A stretch of 64,000 bases of DNA, from positions 7,827,422 to 7,891,421 of the forward strand of contig CM072158.1 of assembly GCA_036850595.1 (NCBI GenBank). The letters run 5' to 3'. Source of the DNA: Rhyacichthys aspro (Eukaryota; Chordata; Actinopteri; Gobiiformes; Rhyacichthyidae). The stretch's first letter is position 1. Each line of letters begins with the position of its first letter. The notes under the pieces were generated by a model. The model was not told the DNA's origin, searched no databases, and worked only from the letters and a program-made list of their open reading frames with translations. This document shows positions 1 through 12,780 of the stretch, piece by piece. The translations under genes were made by a program, and so were the position numbers.

Positions 1-716
1 GCGAGGATATTTTTCACCTCTTTCTACCACATGATAATCTTTATAGCCTCAGCTCTGCACAGTGCTTTCTGTTAAGTGTAGGGCTGGGCAGCTGATGAAA
101 AGCTAATACAAATGTGATTCCAGATGACGATCAACAAAATCTTACTGATTTCAATTATTTGGGTGGCAAAAGAAAAGATATAAGGCCCATAGCTGGAGTC
201 AAATATGCAACAAATTACTATAAAGAGCCGTTATGTGCGTGTGTTATTTTGAAATCTTAATGGTCACACAGCTGAGATGACAATACAAATCTACAAAAGA
301 GGGTCAAAAACCTATGGAGGAACAATATAAAACAAAATATAAGATACAATATGGACTCTTTCACATCCCAGCTTTAGGATATGAACATATTTACAGCTGG
401 TCAATGAACTTTGAGCCCAAAATGCAAAATAAAACCATGAAAATAAATTGTGGAATCACTTTTAAGTCATTTTGTCCATCTTTACGTGAGTCTACAGGTA
501 TTCGACGGTGACACGTTCCTCTCGATTGTCTGCTTTAAATGGTAAACACATCAGTCCATCTCCTCTCCTCTTTCATGAGCGGAGAGTCAGGGGGTTTGTA
601 TCTGGGTGGGGCAAAAAAAGGGATAGAAGGGGGAAAAAAGGGGGGCCACAAAGACAATTTTCCATCTCCGCCAGCCTCCGCTCCATCACACAGCGGCTGG
701 TCATTGCATCGTAGCC

Positions 717-765
717 GTCTCCTAGCAACCTGGCATCCCTCGTCGTCCCAGCGTCTCCAGGCAAC
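717..765 (+). promoter_or_regulatory. Tandem RFX X-box-like motifs
   Basis: GTCTCCTAGCAACC at 717-730 and GTCTCCAGGCAAC at 753-765 both fit the RFX X-box (GTNNCC, short spacer, RGYAAC). They lie 36 bases apart in a GC-rich island inside the celf3 intron. Binding is inferred from the motif only. Confidence 0.5.
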
Positions 766-1019
766 GAGACCTGCGACCGTAATCAACCTGCCACCTCCTC
801 CTCCCTCTTCCCCTTTCCCTGCCCCTCCCCGCTGCGTTCCCTTTGCTCCATTTCTATTGCCTCCTTTTTTTTTCTTTCACGTCGGGGAAAAAAGCACTCA
901 GGCGCAGTCGGGACGCACTTCACAGAGGGGGGGTTCGAAAGAAAAAAAAAAGAAAAGAAAGAAAGCACAGGTGGAAATTGGTACATTCGCACAATAACAT
1001 ACAAAAAGGTAAGAGGAGA

Positions 1020-2030
1020 TGAACAGATATGAATGAGCTCGAACAAAGCAACAGAGTGATCCGCATTTACAAGCAGGTTTTATGGAGATCATTTTCCAAG
1101 ACTTTTCCCGACATTATGACCGGTGGAGCTATTTGATATAAAAGGAATAAACAATGCTATAAAAGGGTAAAATTACGCAAAAGAGAAACAAAATGATGCA
1201 GAAACACAAAAACAAAACAAGCAGACTCCGGTTCTGTCCACACTAATGCATTTTAACATTAATAAACATAACATTTGCTGTGTTTTTGTGCAGCATCCAC
1301 ACTAACACTGTGTTGGGAAATGCTTAAAATGCTTTAAAAAGACTTCAGAATGACTTGAAAATACAAGGAGTAGAAGTACTAGGATTTAGATTTCATTGTA
1401 GTACAGACAGACAAAACTGACACTTTTCAAATTAAAAGCAGTTTCCTTTTGGAGTTGTTGACAAAAACGTATCAATGACGAGTTAGATCCAAATCCAATA
1501 AAAAGAGACTTTAAAAACACACAAATTTTGTGAAATGTTGGTAGTAGGGATTTATTTTGCTCTGTAGTATGGACAGACAAAAACAAACTCTATGAGTAAA
1601 CCTGGCCAGCCATCCTAATTAACTAGTCTGGTCCCAATCGATTTCAGTTGTTTTTTTAGGGTGCGGAGCAAATAGACACAGACTAAACTAGCTCTGAATG
1701 CAATTGGACGGACATAGAACCAATCAGAATTCAGGGGCAGTACCAACAAACGCTGAGTAAACTGCCTCTGGACTGCCGCAATGTGAAAAACATGCAACCA
1801 ATCAGAGAAACAAAGCATCACATAAGGCCCGCCCCATTTTAGATAAACAGTTATGATTGGTCAGGTAGAGTTGACTGGGTGTAAAGAAGGAAATGGGGGG
1901 AAAAAAACAGTATAATTGACAGGTTATACAACAATAACGTCAGCCTTAATGTACTTTATCATTTCTAAAACGCTAATGTGAACGGAGATTGTTTTAATAT
2001 TGTAACATTATATTAATATTAAATGCATTA
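1020..2030. repeat. Old interspersed repeat, copy A (DNA-transposon-like, noncoding)
   Basis: Several blocks reappear in the same order at about 3985-4375. These include a segment near 1095-1120 with ttttcc...cgacattatg, a segment near 1290-1345 with gcagcatccacac...aaaaagactt, and an end block near 1970-2022 with cgctaatgtgaacgg. Copy A is longer, and a 40-base segment near 1379 recurs within it near 1545. The blocks containing 'gtccacactaat' suggest a nonautonomous hAT-like element. Terminal inverted repeats were not resolved, so the class is inference. Confidence 0.45.
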
Positions 2031-3984
2031 ATGTGGATGTACCCAACTATTTTCCATGACTTGAAAGCTGGTCAAGTATTAGGGCTGCACACACTAATTG
2101 TATCAAAAAGAAGAACTGCATGTATCTCAATAATGTTATAGTAATCCAATGCGACAGTCATTAACAAAATTGGCCAATCAGAGCTTTAAATTAAATCAAG
2201 GTGCAGCCAAATGATAGTTTGTGGCACGAGCGTTTACATTTATAAACCAGAGTCATGTATTTCTTGATACATGTTGGATACATTCAAAAAAGGGGCATTT
2301 TAACATTAAAAGTCATATTGTTTCTGCATTATTCCATAAATTTAATTCCTAATACCAGGCAGCCCTATCAATTATATCTGAGGGTTTTTTAAGTATCTAT
2401 TTGAGAGCCTGGTGTTAATATGTCCAAGTATAGAAAATCTAAAGCCCTCAGACTGAAACTGTACCCTCTTCTGAATTCAGCCAAGTCACTAAATCAATCA
2501 AACACAAAGAGACTGACAGCACAACGCCTGTACAGTCCAATAATATTGAATCAGTGACCCACTCTCGGTGTCTAAGCCACTTCCTCGGCCTGTCTTTTCA
2601 CCCTGCAAGGTTCACTAGGTCTGTCCAGCAGCTGACACTTCTCCGAACCTTTTTTTCCCTCCTATGCGAGACAGCCGACAAAAAAATCCTTCAAAGTGGA
2701 GAATATCAAAGAGTACATTTATAACAACACCAGAGTTGACTCTCAATTGTTTTGTCTCCTCTGTTAAATATTCATGTCAAGCGCTGTTTGACTCGACTCA
2801 GTGGAGCAGAGGGAGAAAACAATCGTACAGAATGGTGTCCGTGTTCTTCTCTTCTCCTTTTAATTTGAGCACGGCTTTAAACTGGGCCTCGGTGCAGCGA
2901 GTACGTCAGTCAACGCTCGCTCATTAGGTCACTAGTTCAAAGAGCCTAATGAGTTTCGTGACAGCATCCTCTCACCACTTTCCCGCTCCACCATCCCCCT
3001 CCCAAAAAAACAGTATTCCTCCATGACAGATGTCTGTATTTAAGCTGATAAACCCTCAATGCACCTCCAACCCCCCTTTTTACAGCCACCCACCGTTCAT
3101 TATGTAAAACTTTCATTCATTTCCGACACCATCCCCCCCAGATTTTCCCTATAGCCCCCCTGCTTCATTTATCCAATTTCTCTCTAATTCACACCCATTT
3201 GCCACCTCTATAAATCCAATCTGTATTCATCATTACATTGGGCCCAGAGTGACGTACAGAGGACAGGTCTGAGCTTTTTGTCGTCACTGTAGGCCTGTCC
3301 TGTGCCGTGCCTCTTTATATGCACGCTTATGTAAATGAAGCGACGCATGAATGCACACTTAACTCCAGATATATTCATCAAGTGAGCACGCTCGCTCTGA
3401 GGCGCACTAATTGCTATCATCATCATCATCCGCGCCGCTCGCTGACACGTCGCTATAGGCCGCATATGGAGGTGCCGCTCGATGTGCTCATTGTCAACGC
3501 CGACATTGTGTCACGTTTAAAGGTTACATCCTCGTTTTCACAGACGCCAGGAATCTGTGCATCTGCTGTCTGTCACGAGTCTATGTCCCTTGTGCGATAA
3601 AGGTGGGGTAGGCAGAATTTGTAATGAGAAATTGGTCCATTACAGCAGGCATAAGGCTGGTTGTTTTTCTGGTGTGATGCCACAGAGTAATGCCATAGTT
3701 CAGCAGATTACACAAACTGAGCAGAATATGAATAATAAATCAAAGAATGGGATATTTACTAACATTTACTGAGTCAGGCCATATGTTTGAATGTTAAACT
3801 TTGCAATGTTTTTCCACAATTTAGTTTTTTTTTTCACCTACTATTATTTAACACTATTAGCTGCAAAAGTCTACATACGGCCATTCCAGATGTATTGTCG
3901 AGCTGGATTAAACCTCACAAAAACACTAGATTTGTCCCTGGGGACTTGAGCTTGACAGAAGCGACCCCCTCTTCCTAAACAGAC

Positions 3985-4375
3985 AACAAATTAGAAAAAC
4001 AAAGCCAAACAAAGCAAAAGAGAGATCCACATTTACCACCAAGAAGAGAATATTTTCCATTACTTTTTCCGGACACATTATGCTTGGTTTATAGTTGCTA
4101 TAAAAAGCTATCAAGGCTAAATAATAGATATTGTACACCCAACTTTTATCTGCAGGATCCACACAACTATGGCATGAGGAAATGTTAAAAAGAGACTTTT
4201 GTTCTGAAAATGCTGGTGTTATATTGTAGAGTGGAAGAACAGAAAAAGAAACGTTTGAAAACAATGACGCTTCTCTTCTTCATTTTTTGTCAGAGGGGAA
4301 ATAATACACTATTGTCCTAATGTGGACAGAAATCATTTTAATGTTGTAACCATGTATCAATATTAAACTCAAAAT
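3985..4375. repeat. Old interspersed repeat, copy B (shorter)
   Basis: This is a shorter, diverged counterpart of the 1020-2030 repeat. It has attttcc...ccggacacattatg near 4051-4082, gcaggatccacac near 4153 and cctaatgtggacag near 4315-4330 in the same order. It carries no coding capacity. Confidence 0.45.
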
Positions 4376-5147
4376 AAAACTCACTAAAGGCTGGTTTTGT
4401 TCCTGGGCTTTGAGCTCATCGTATTATTTAACTGGAACAAATAAAAAATACAAATTGAGAAAAAAAAGCAATTGAGGCATGAGCTAGATTTATTCAAAGC
4501 TTAAAAACCAAATGTGCATGTCTTCCTTAAAGCTTTCCTTCAAAGTGGGGAGAAGAAAATAAAAAACGGCAACCTCAGCTTTAATATCAAATAAAGTGAA
4601 AGATAAATCCAGTTATGATCATTTAGTTTAAGCAGTTGAAGTTGTGAGAGGTAAATATGCTTCTCTTCTCTCTCACCCTGTTTCCTATCTGTCTACTGTC
4701 TCTATTATAAATAAAATTAAAAAAAAAAGCTTAAAATTCAGCCTGTGGGACAAAATACAGTTTTCTAAGGCTTGCACATTAAAACTCAAATGCCTGGCCT
4801 AGCTTTAAATGCCACTTATCTACAATACATTTACAGAAGGGTTGTTGATGTAAAAGTGTCTGTGGCTCAAGTGTAGCTACAGCTGAAGGCTCACAGTGCA
4901 CAAATTAGAGCATTCTGGCTCTACCACTTCCCAGCTCATATCCTGAGCAAAAAGCCTGAGCTATATTTAGCATATGCATTTATTTCAGACTATTGATAAA
5001 ACCCCTGTGTCTGCTCACTCTGAGTCCTTATGGCTGAGTAAATGTCAGGCTTAGTCAGATGTTCCACTCAAAAAAAAAAAAAAAAGCCAGGGCTCTTTCC
5101 ACTTGTACTGTCAGGTTTGACTCGAACGAAGGAAACCAGAGAATATC

Positions 5148-5173
<26 letters not shown>
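5148..5173 (+). repeat. TAA trinucleotide microsatellite
   Basis: A run of about eight to nine TAA units follows a 15-base A tract at about 5070-5085. It gives rise to low-complexity ORFs (poly-Ile, poly-Asn) that are not genes. Confidence 0.9.
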
Positions 5174-5179
<6 letters not shown>

Positions 5180-5998
5180 TTGTTGGATGTGCTCTCCCTG
5201 AAGAAAAACACGGCGCAGGAGCAAACAGACATTTACAGGCAGCTTCACGAAAAAGCACACACCCTTCATTAAACCGTGTTAGTTCAAAACACCTGCCCCC
5301 TCCTCCCCCTTCCCCCGCCGCTAAGGCAAACACAGTCACTTCCCTCTCGAACACAATTGTATTATTAAATGGTTATTGTCTTCAAAATTAACAGGCAGCC
5401 ATTGGAAAAAGCAAAGGATTGTTTGTGTCATTCAACAGTTAGAACAGGAAGGTTTGGGCTAAAATGTACATGACAAAATAAAGGCACAAGGGCTGAGTCT
5501 GGTCTGTTTTTATCTGGTCATAATTGTGTTTTGGTTTGCAAATACGTTATGGTCTGTGATTAATTTTAAAAATCCCAATGAGGCTGTGATAAAAAACAAA
5601 ATATTGCCCAGAGGAACCAGATTAAACAAAAGGAACAAGATGATACACATGATAACACTAAAAATCAACACATGGTTTGATTCAATTGTGTGTAGCTAAT
5701 ATTGTGAAACATACTGTCCCATTTAATACAAGTACATAAAGTCCTCGTTATGATTCTTATTAACGAGCGCTGGCCCTGAACACGTCTTAGACACCACCGT
5801 CTGAAACACTTTATAAACATGAACATCTCCATTTGGAAAAGCGTCATAATAGCTGTTGTTGAATGAGACATTATAGACTGTTACATATAGAGCATAGAGA
5901 ATATATAGAGAATAGAGGCCTTTCAAACTAATGAAACGCTAATATGAAGTACGGCAAAAGATATTGGAAACAGATATTGTCAGATTAAAAAAGCAGGG

Positions 5999-6535
5999 TT
6001 CCAGCTGAGCTTTATCACATACTATTAAATCAGTAAGTATTGTTTTTGATCATATTTTTTTCATAATTGGTAGCATATAGCACAATTTAAGTGTTGTTTT
6101 CTTGCTTTTAATGTATTTCCGCCTCGATTAAACTTCCTGATAATCTCTTATTACAAGCTAAAAAAAAGTCATGATATCACAAACCAAACTGATTAAACTA
6201 ATTAATGTCTGAATGAGATCAACCTGTATAGATTTAAGGTTACACACAGACAATGATTACATAGTATAGAGTGTGGCCATTTAAACGGACAATATAATAA
6301 AGGGCAAGTTATTGGAAATGGATTGTGAAGTGTGTTTCCAGCGGAGCTTTATCAAATACTATTAAATGAGTTAGTAGCATGACTTTTATAAGCTACGAAA
6401 GTCAAGATATTTAGGTTAGGTTATATTGCATCAACTTGTATAAAATAAACATGAAATAAAAATAATATAGATGATGTTTATAGAGTATGATAAAGCATTT
6501 TCCAGTAAAGCTTTATCATATACGGTAAAATGTAA
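5999..6535 (+). repeat. Three diverged copies of a ~35-base intronic motif
   Basis: The motif ttccag..gagctttatca.atac starts at 5999, 6336 and 6500. The first two copies also share the following actattaaat.agt and some upstream sequence (gatattggaaacagat versus gttattggaaatggat). This points to local duplication of a longer unit followed by decay. Confidence 0.5.
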
Positions 6536-8789
6536 CATATATTTAGCATATAATGTCACCATTTTGTTCATTTTCATTTTTATCTGGTTTGATGTAGCCT
6601 TCATTGGATCATACTGACTGCACTGTTGCCTTAAAGGTCGAGCAATATAAATAACGGTTAAATCAAGATAAATAAGAAATAAAGCCTTGAGTTTGATATA
6701 GAGCAACAGGAGCGACTTGCACAAAAAGAAACACAGTGACTCTATTTCCCTGCCTGTATTTCCACACTTCTCTCTGAGTGCGAATTATAGCAGATTCCCC
6801 CCTCCTCCTCTTCCCTCCCGACGCACTTTTCTCAATTCATCTCGACACTTCCCATCGCTTCCACACTCTTCCTCCTCCACCTCCTCTTCCCTTGGTCTCA
6901 GAGATGGACTCTTTCACCTGAAAATTCAACACAAGACCAGGTGCCGCTCCCGGAACAACCATCTGCTCAGCCTTTCATTTTCCCTGTTCATTGTTATTGA
7001 GACGAAGAGGGAATAGAAAGACGAAAGGGAGACTGACTGACACTCACTTTCCACTGAGCCAAATGTATTTTTAAAGAGCAGCGCTAAGTGTTAATGACAT
7101 CTTTCCTGTCTGTACAATCAGGTGTACTTTGGTTTGAGCTCCCAGTGCTATAATTGCTTTATTTCTTTTGTATCACAGCGGTCCATGAGATGCCAAAGTT
7201 AATTATTCTTCGGCTGCGCAGGTGCAATTAGATGACAATTACACCACAGCTGGTAGCGAGGGGTGGGAAGCTGTTCTTGTCCGATGGGGGCGTGTTCGGA
7301 GCTAATAAGATGGTTTTTTGTCTCTTTTGGAGGAAAAAAAAGTGGGGGAGGAGTTTAGCTTGTTCCACACGACTTAGAGGTGGCTTAGCTTGTCCTGGGG
7401 GGTAGGGGTAGAGTAGCAGGGGGTTTAAGGTTTAGGCACAGGGCCCTGATCCCTTACGAGAGGTCGCAAAGGTCACACTACTGTCACGCTAACAATGGGA
7501 TTTCGTTTGTCGCTGCTCTAATACCAGCTTCACAAATAGTCACCCAATAACCTTAAAAGAAGCAGGTGCAGGGCTGTCCCACTGATCCATAATGTCTTCC
7601 ACAATATATACAGCAAGAAAGCTGTGTGATATTAGAAATACATCCCATACTTTAATGTAGGCTTTACTGATAATATAGACTGCTATATTTGAATTGGTTT
7701 TTCAATTTTAACGTAAAAATGTGTTGATTCTAGGTTCTGATATAATATTATTAAGTATCATTTGAATTGAAGCTACTGTGACATGGAAAAGAAGCAGTCA
7801 TTGGTGAAAGAGGGTTTAAGCTGAATTTCTGTGTATTTGCTGTACAATATATCTTTTCTGACAATTCAATATGAGTCTAAAGCAAATAGATTCAGCTTTT
7901 TGTCATTTTAGATTTATTTTGAAGTATTTTTTCCTTTTATATTTCACAAGGATCATCATAAGCCAGAGAGGAATAATCTATAATGACTGAGCAGACTCAC
8001 TGTGTTGTGATTTTTTTACTGTGGGTAACATAAAGTATATCATATTGTTCAGTTAGTCTTTTATAATATGCATATTGTATATCTTAAAAACACAAAAACA
8101 ATAAAAGAATAATATCTGTGTTATATCTATCCTACAGCCCTGCTCTTGTATTCGAATGTAGCTTAGATCTGTCATTTGGGAATAAAAAAAAGAAGTGAAT
8201 GATAGATTTCAACAAAAATAACCCAAAGGGAACAGGGGTAGAGGCTTGTTCGTGAAAAGAGGAAGCGGTAGTCTGGGAACACACAGTGTCTTAGTAATTC
8301 CCTGCCTCGTCGCCTTGTCTCTCATATAGGCGGTTATTATAGAGACGCGGCTGTCATGTCATATTTAGCTCTGGAAATGTCATTTGGCAGCACACCTGCT
8401 GCCTGGCTATGCTAATAAAGCTAGGTTTAACTTTGATTAGGATTCAGAGGAGCAGCGGATGGGAACATCAGAGAGAATAAGACCTGGCAAAGTCAATCCA
8501 GCAGCGAGCCTCGTAGCCGTCTTTTTCGACCCGTGACATGTAGCTAGATGACTCATGCCTTAACTGGATGAATATGTCTGGATGCATCACATATGAAACA
8601 TAAGAGGGAGAGCAGCCCCTGACCTTTATTGGAGCATATCAGCTAAAGGGGAAGTCAGGCCTGCATGTCAAACTCTGTTAATTTTACCGTGTCGCTGTGT
8701 GGTGCATTGAGAAACCCTGGATGTCACAGTTAAACCACTCATTTAAAAACATGTGAGCTGCTGAGGATTGGAGAAAACAACACACTCAC

Positions 8790-11093
8790 CCCCGGTAGTG
8801 TCTTCTGCTCATGCAGTGCATTTTGGGCTTTGAGAGCGGACTCACGTGCGCAGTACGTCAGGAAGGCACATCCTGGAGGCAGACGAAGAAGATCAGTGAA
8901 ATAATATCAGCGTATGTTTCTTTAATGTCACATACTTGACTGTTTCAGAGCCATGTTGTGGCAGCTGGCCTGTGGGCAGAGGCACAGGCAGCTGAGGTTT
9001 TAGAGCGGCTATGAATAATCGATTAGTCACAACTATTTGGGTAATTAAAATGGTTTTACAGAATTCTTCTGAACATTTGTCTCATGTGAAGTGTTGTAGT
9101 AGTAGATAGTCACCTGCTCATAACATGGATTGGATGACTTGATGCTTTAAACCAATGGTTTGGCAACATTTAGTACTAAACCATTTGTAAAAAATGAAAA
9201 ACTACACAATATACAAACACTGCTGAGGCAGGTTTAAGCCAGTGCCATAAAGACTACTACTAATGTAGCTTATTCAAATGCCACTAATGCACAGTGTGTT
9301 TTGATTGGTATATAGCTCCACATCTTTTCAACAGGATGATGAAACCACGTCTTTAGACCAACTACAAATATAGAACATAATCTCATTTCTAAATATGACA
9401 TATCACAAAGTCAGATGTAAGCTCAAAAGCTAAGGGTCGCCCACTCATTTAGAGCATAATCCTTTAACAATATGTTCAAACTAAGAATGAAATACGAACA
9501 GTCATAGTAGCAGTCAACATGCATACAGCTGAAGCTATGAGGTATATATTGTGTTATGTTAAATGTGTAGTAGGCTGAATTTGAAATGCATGAATGAATG
9601 AACCCACAATTAATCCAATCTGCTTTCATGATGTTTCATTGGTTCTGAAATTTGCAATATTTCCAAAGCCACTAGAGTAGTTTAAGAGATAGATATTAAA
9701 AATATTGGCAATTCACAGCTTTTATTTTTATTTTTAAATGCATCCACTTTTAAATCAAGCTTTCAAAGGTTAACCCAATCATTTACATCAAAACCACATT
9801 AGCCATTGAATTTCATTATATGGCAGAGATGCATAGGTTAGAGCAGGATCATATAACCTGGAAATTGTTCAGAGACAAGCAGTCACAATGAGTATTTAAC
9901 ATCACACAAATATATGCAGATCCACATAATAGAGAAAGGCTTTCATTAACCTTTAAGGCCTCCACAAATCATGAATATGTAAATATATGCAGACTAGGTG
10001 TTATAGGTGTTAGAGGACTGATACCACCTGGCCTATACGTCTCTCAAATGGATGGCGCTCTTTGTGGATTTACAAAAGCCTTTGTTTTCTGTGCACAGAT
10101 CTTCATTAAAAATGGCAGCCTAATGCCGGCTTTAGTTCATCTGTCAAAGCGGATACTAAATATGTAGAGTTTGGTGATACCTGCAGAGCCTGCTCATCTT
10201 ATGGCAATGTGAAAGTGATCAAGTCTTACCAAATATGAGCTGCATGATTAGAAACATGCCACTGCTGGATATTATGTCACTATAACAACTAAATATAACT
10301 ATAACTGAATTTGCTCCTTTAAAATTGAATTGTTTTTGGGTTCCCTCCAAGTATGACACACACAAAACATTCATAGCAATTCAAATGGTCTTTTATAATA
10401 TACAGATTGCAAACAAGCTGATTTCACAGTGACACATATAGATACCATGGTCTGGCTTTAACTGTTTTCTGATTGGCTGACAGGTGTGCAACAAAACCAT
10501 GTTCCACACACCTTCCCTTTAATTAACTTTTACATCCTTTCCACAGTTTGGAACAGGTCTAAATAACACTGTTTCTGCGGCAGCTCAGAGGTAATAATAT
10601 TGGTATAAATATTAAGTGTTGGGCATTAGATTTGTAATAAAAATAGCGGGAAATACGAGCGTACAAACATTCTTGAATTTCTCTTGCAGCTCACAGATGA
10701 TATTCAGTGGGTTTTTGTGTCGCAAATATTCTCCGAGAGACTCCAAAGGGACCAGAGCTATAAATGAGGATTAGCTTTACAGTACTCGTGTTTACTGGAA
10801 ATTCAAGCCACCTGCAGGGTACTCTGGAGTATCTGCTGCAATCACTGGCAGGGTTACTATCATCCCTCAGCATAATAAATACTAAATGAAACTATATCTT
10901 TTTCCATTTTGGGCATCAGTGGTTGTGGACGTATCAAATTCGGGTTACCTTTGTGCATCCCTGTGTACTTGTCCTTGATGACTGTCAGCTCGTAGATCTT
11001 GCCAAACTGCTCGAAGATGGGCTTGAGGTCCTTCTCCTCCAGATTTCGGGGGATCTGCCCGATGAAGAGCTTGATTGCGTCAGGCTCCTTCAT
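8790..11093 (-). CDS. celf3: celf3, CUGBP Elav-like family member 3 (first two coding exons; 3' part outside window)
   Basis: CELF proteins are RNA-binding regulators of alternative splicing and translation; CELF3 is mainly neural (family knowledge). Two coding exons are visible: 11093-10949, in an exon whose acceptor puts its first base at 11101, and 8872-8790 (83 bases). They encode 76 residues in unbroken frame. These form RRM1: RNP2 is LFIGQIP near residues 9-15, RNP1 is KGCAFLTY near 48-55, and the exon ends HEQKTLPG. The start MKEPDAIKLF is the CELF3-type N-terminus, which favours CELF3 over CELF1/2. Donors are GTAACC and GTGAGT. The next family exon (MNRPIQVK...) was looked for at 1-8,700 and not found, so intron 2 probably exceeds 8.8 kb. 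RRM2, the linker and RRM3 must lie to the left of the window. CELF5/6 paralogy cannot be fully excluded. Confidence 0.9.
8873..10948 (-). other. Intron 1 of the celf3 coding region
   Basis: An AT-rich intron between the two celf3 coding exons. No further gene, RNA gene or clear repeat was recognised. The stretch around 10080-10190 is less AT-rich and could be conserved noncoding DNA, but this is only an impression. Confidence 0.6.
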
Positions 11094-12218
11094 TGGGAAG
11101 TCTGTAGAGAGAGAGAGACAGAGAGGGGAGACAGTGATTCGGAGGCGGTCGGGAGAAGCAGACAGGAGCCCGCGGGCTTTAATTCACACTGCGCAGGAGG
11201 TGCAAACAGGAGGCCGAGCAGGGAGGTGCAGATGGGGCGAGAGCGCGGTGGGAGGTTTGAGGTTCTGCAAGTGATTTCACAGTAGAAACCATCACAGAAG
11301 CTCAAATTCTGAGCTTCTGTGTCCAAAAATGAGTCAAAATTCATTAAAAAATACTACAAAAAGTGAAGGTAGGGAGGAACTGTGAGCTGTATAGAGTTGT
11401 GTTAATCTAACCTGTAGAGCAAAACCATCAAAGAGCTAAATACAAGATTTTAAGGAATACATTATTGCATTAACATTTACCCGTCCCATTCTAACATCCT
11501 CTCTTTGCCAATCTTTTTATTCATTCTGTAAAAAGAAAGCTCCAAGGTCTACTTCAGGCTCCAGTGGCCTTGTATTGTCAGGTATTTTTAATGCTTTCTT
11601 TCATTTAAAACGTATCCAAAATTCAATCAAAAAAAAAAAAAAGCCTTGCTGCCTTTGCATTAACATTTTTACTTGACATTATGAATGAGTAATGCTCCCT
11701 ATATAAAGAGTCATCACATTGGCTGCTGTCATCTCTCATTGTACTGTTAAAAGATAGGGACTAATGGATGTGTCAGGGTCTGTAAGTAGTAGGCTCCTGT
11801 GGGTCCCAGTGGTGCTGTAATGTCATTTTAAGGAGGAGTTAATATCAAAAACATTGGAGCTGTTCTTTTTTACCCAAAACATATCCAAAATTAAAACCAA
11901 TGCATTTGGCCTAACATGAAAATAAAGGATGAGTAAGAGTCATTATTTATTCTCTCGTCTGATTGGATCAAATAGATGTGATTGTAAAAATATGATGAAT
12001 AAATGCGTAAATTCGAAATATATTTATATAGAAATGTTAAAATCCTGGCTTTAAATCGCATCTAGGCCAAGCCCCCTCAGATGAAACATGACATCGTGTC
12101 AGTCATCACAGCTGGAAACCTGCACTCGCTTTGTGAATACAATAACAATGGCACAAATACGATTTCACACTTCAACCAAACGAGGAAAAAATAAAAAATA
12201 AAGAAATCACAAACATAC

Positions 12219-12780
12219 CTGTGGTGCTACTCGTGGCAAAGACTGGTAGTAAGCCTCGGATGCCTTTCTTCTTTCCCCACGATTTTTATTTAGTTGTCAA
12301 ATGTCAACGATTCAGTTCATTTGTCTTTAAGAAGAGCGTCTTTGAATCACAACTTAGGCCCCGCGTAAAACAACACAATTAACATCCAACGACGGTCCTT
12401 TATTCGTCATGTGCGTGTTTTATCCTTCCTTGACAGATGCTCCGTGTCTTCTTTTTTGTGTGAAATCTACTATCAAATGAAACAAACCTCGCTGGCTGGT
12501 CTAAATGAAGAGACGGAGGAGAAAGGAGGGTATTTCGGCTTGCCTTGAGAGGACCGTGGGGAATTGGCAGTCTGGTTGTCCCCGCTCCTCTCCGCTTCTC
12601 TGTGTTGTGCGTCTGTACTCCTTTGACGTCGTAAGCCGGTGTCTCCCTCCCTGTCCATCTCAGCCCCATCCCTCCCCTGGGCAGGACGAGCCGAGGTCTG
12701 CCGCCAGGGACCGTCGCAAAAGTGCAGGACGCGAAAGGAACAGAGAGAAGAGGGAGGATGGAGGGCAGACCTAGATTCTC
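12219..12780 (-). other. celf3: Probable 5'UTR exon and promoter of celf3
   Basis: On the minus strand a donor (CACAG|GTATGT) ends an exon at 12219, followed by the acceptor of the first celf3 coding exon at 11101. The stretch to about 12780 is GC-richer than its surroundings and has no long conserved reading frame, as expected for a 5'UTR exon with its promoter. The 5' end cannot be fixed from sequence; 12780 marks only where the GC-rich stretch ends. Confidence 0.45.

Larger units (their letters stand above)
1..8789 (-). other. Intron 2 of celf3 (partial), repeat-bearing, no gene seen
   Basis: No conserved coding exon was found on either strand. The stretch holds two diverged copies of one interspersed repeat (about 1020-2030 and 3985-4375) and a short three-copy repeat (5999-6535). 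It also has a TAA microsatellite (5148-5173), a pyrimidine-rich block (about 6795-6895), tandem RFX-like motifs (717-765) and homeodomain/E-box-rich blocks near 2920-2953, 7150-7260 and 8300-8460. ORFs of 60-150 codons here have low-complexity composition and no family resemblance. Confidence 0.6.

Noticed and set aside
539..997. 152-codon plus-strand ORF near the left end
   Set aside because: Low-complexity Pro/Lys/Gly-rich translation over purine and pyrimidine tracts, no conserved domain, inside a celf3 intron.
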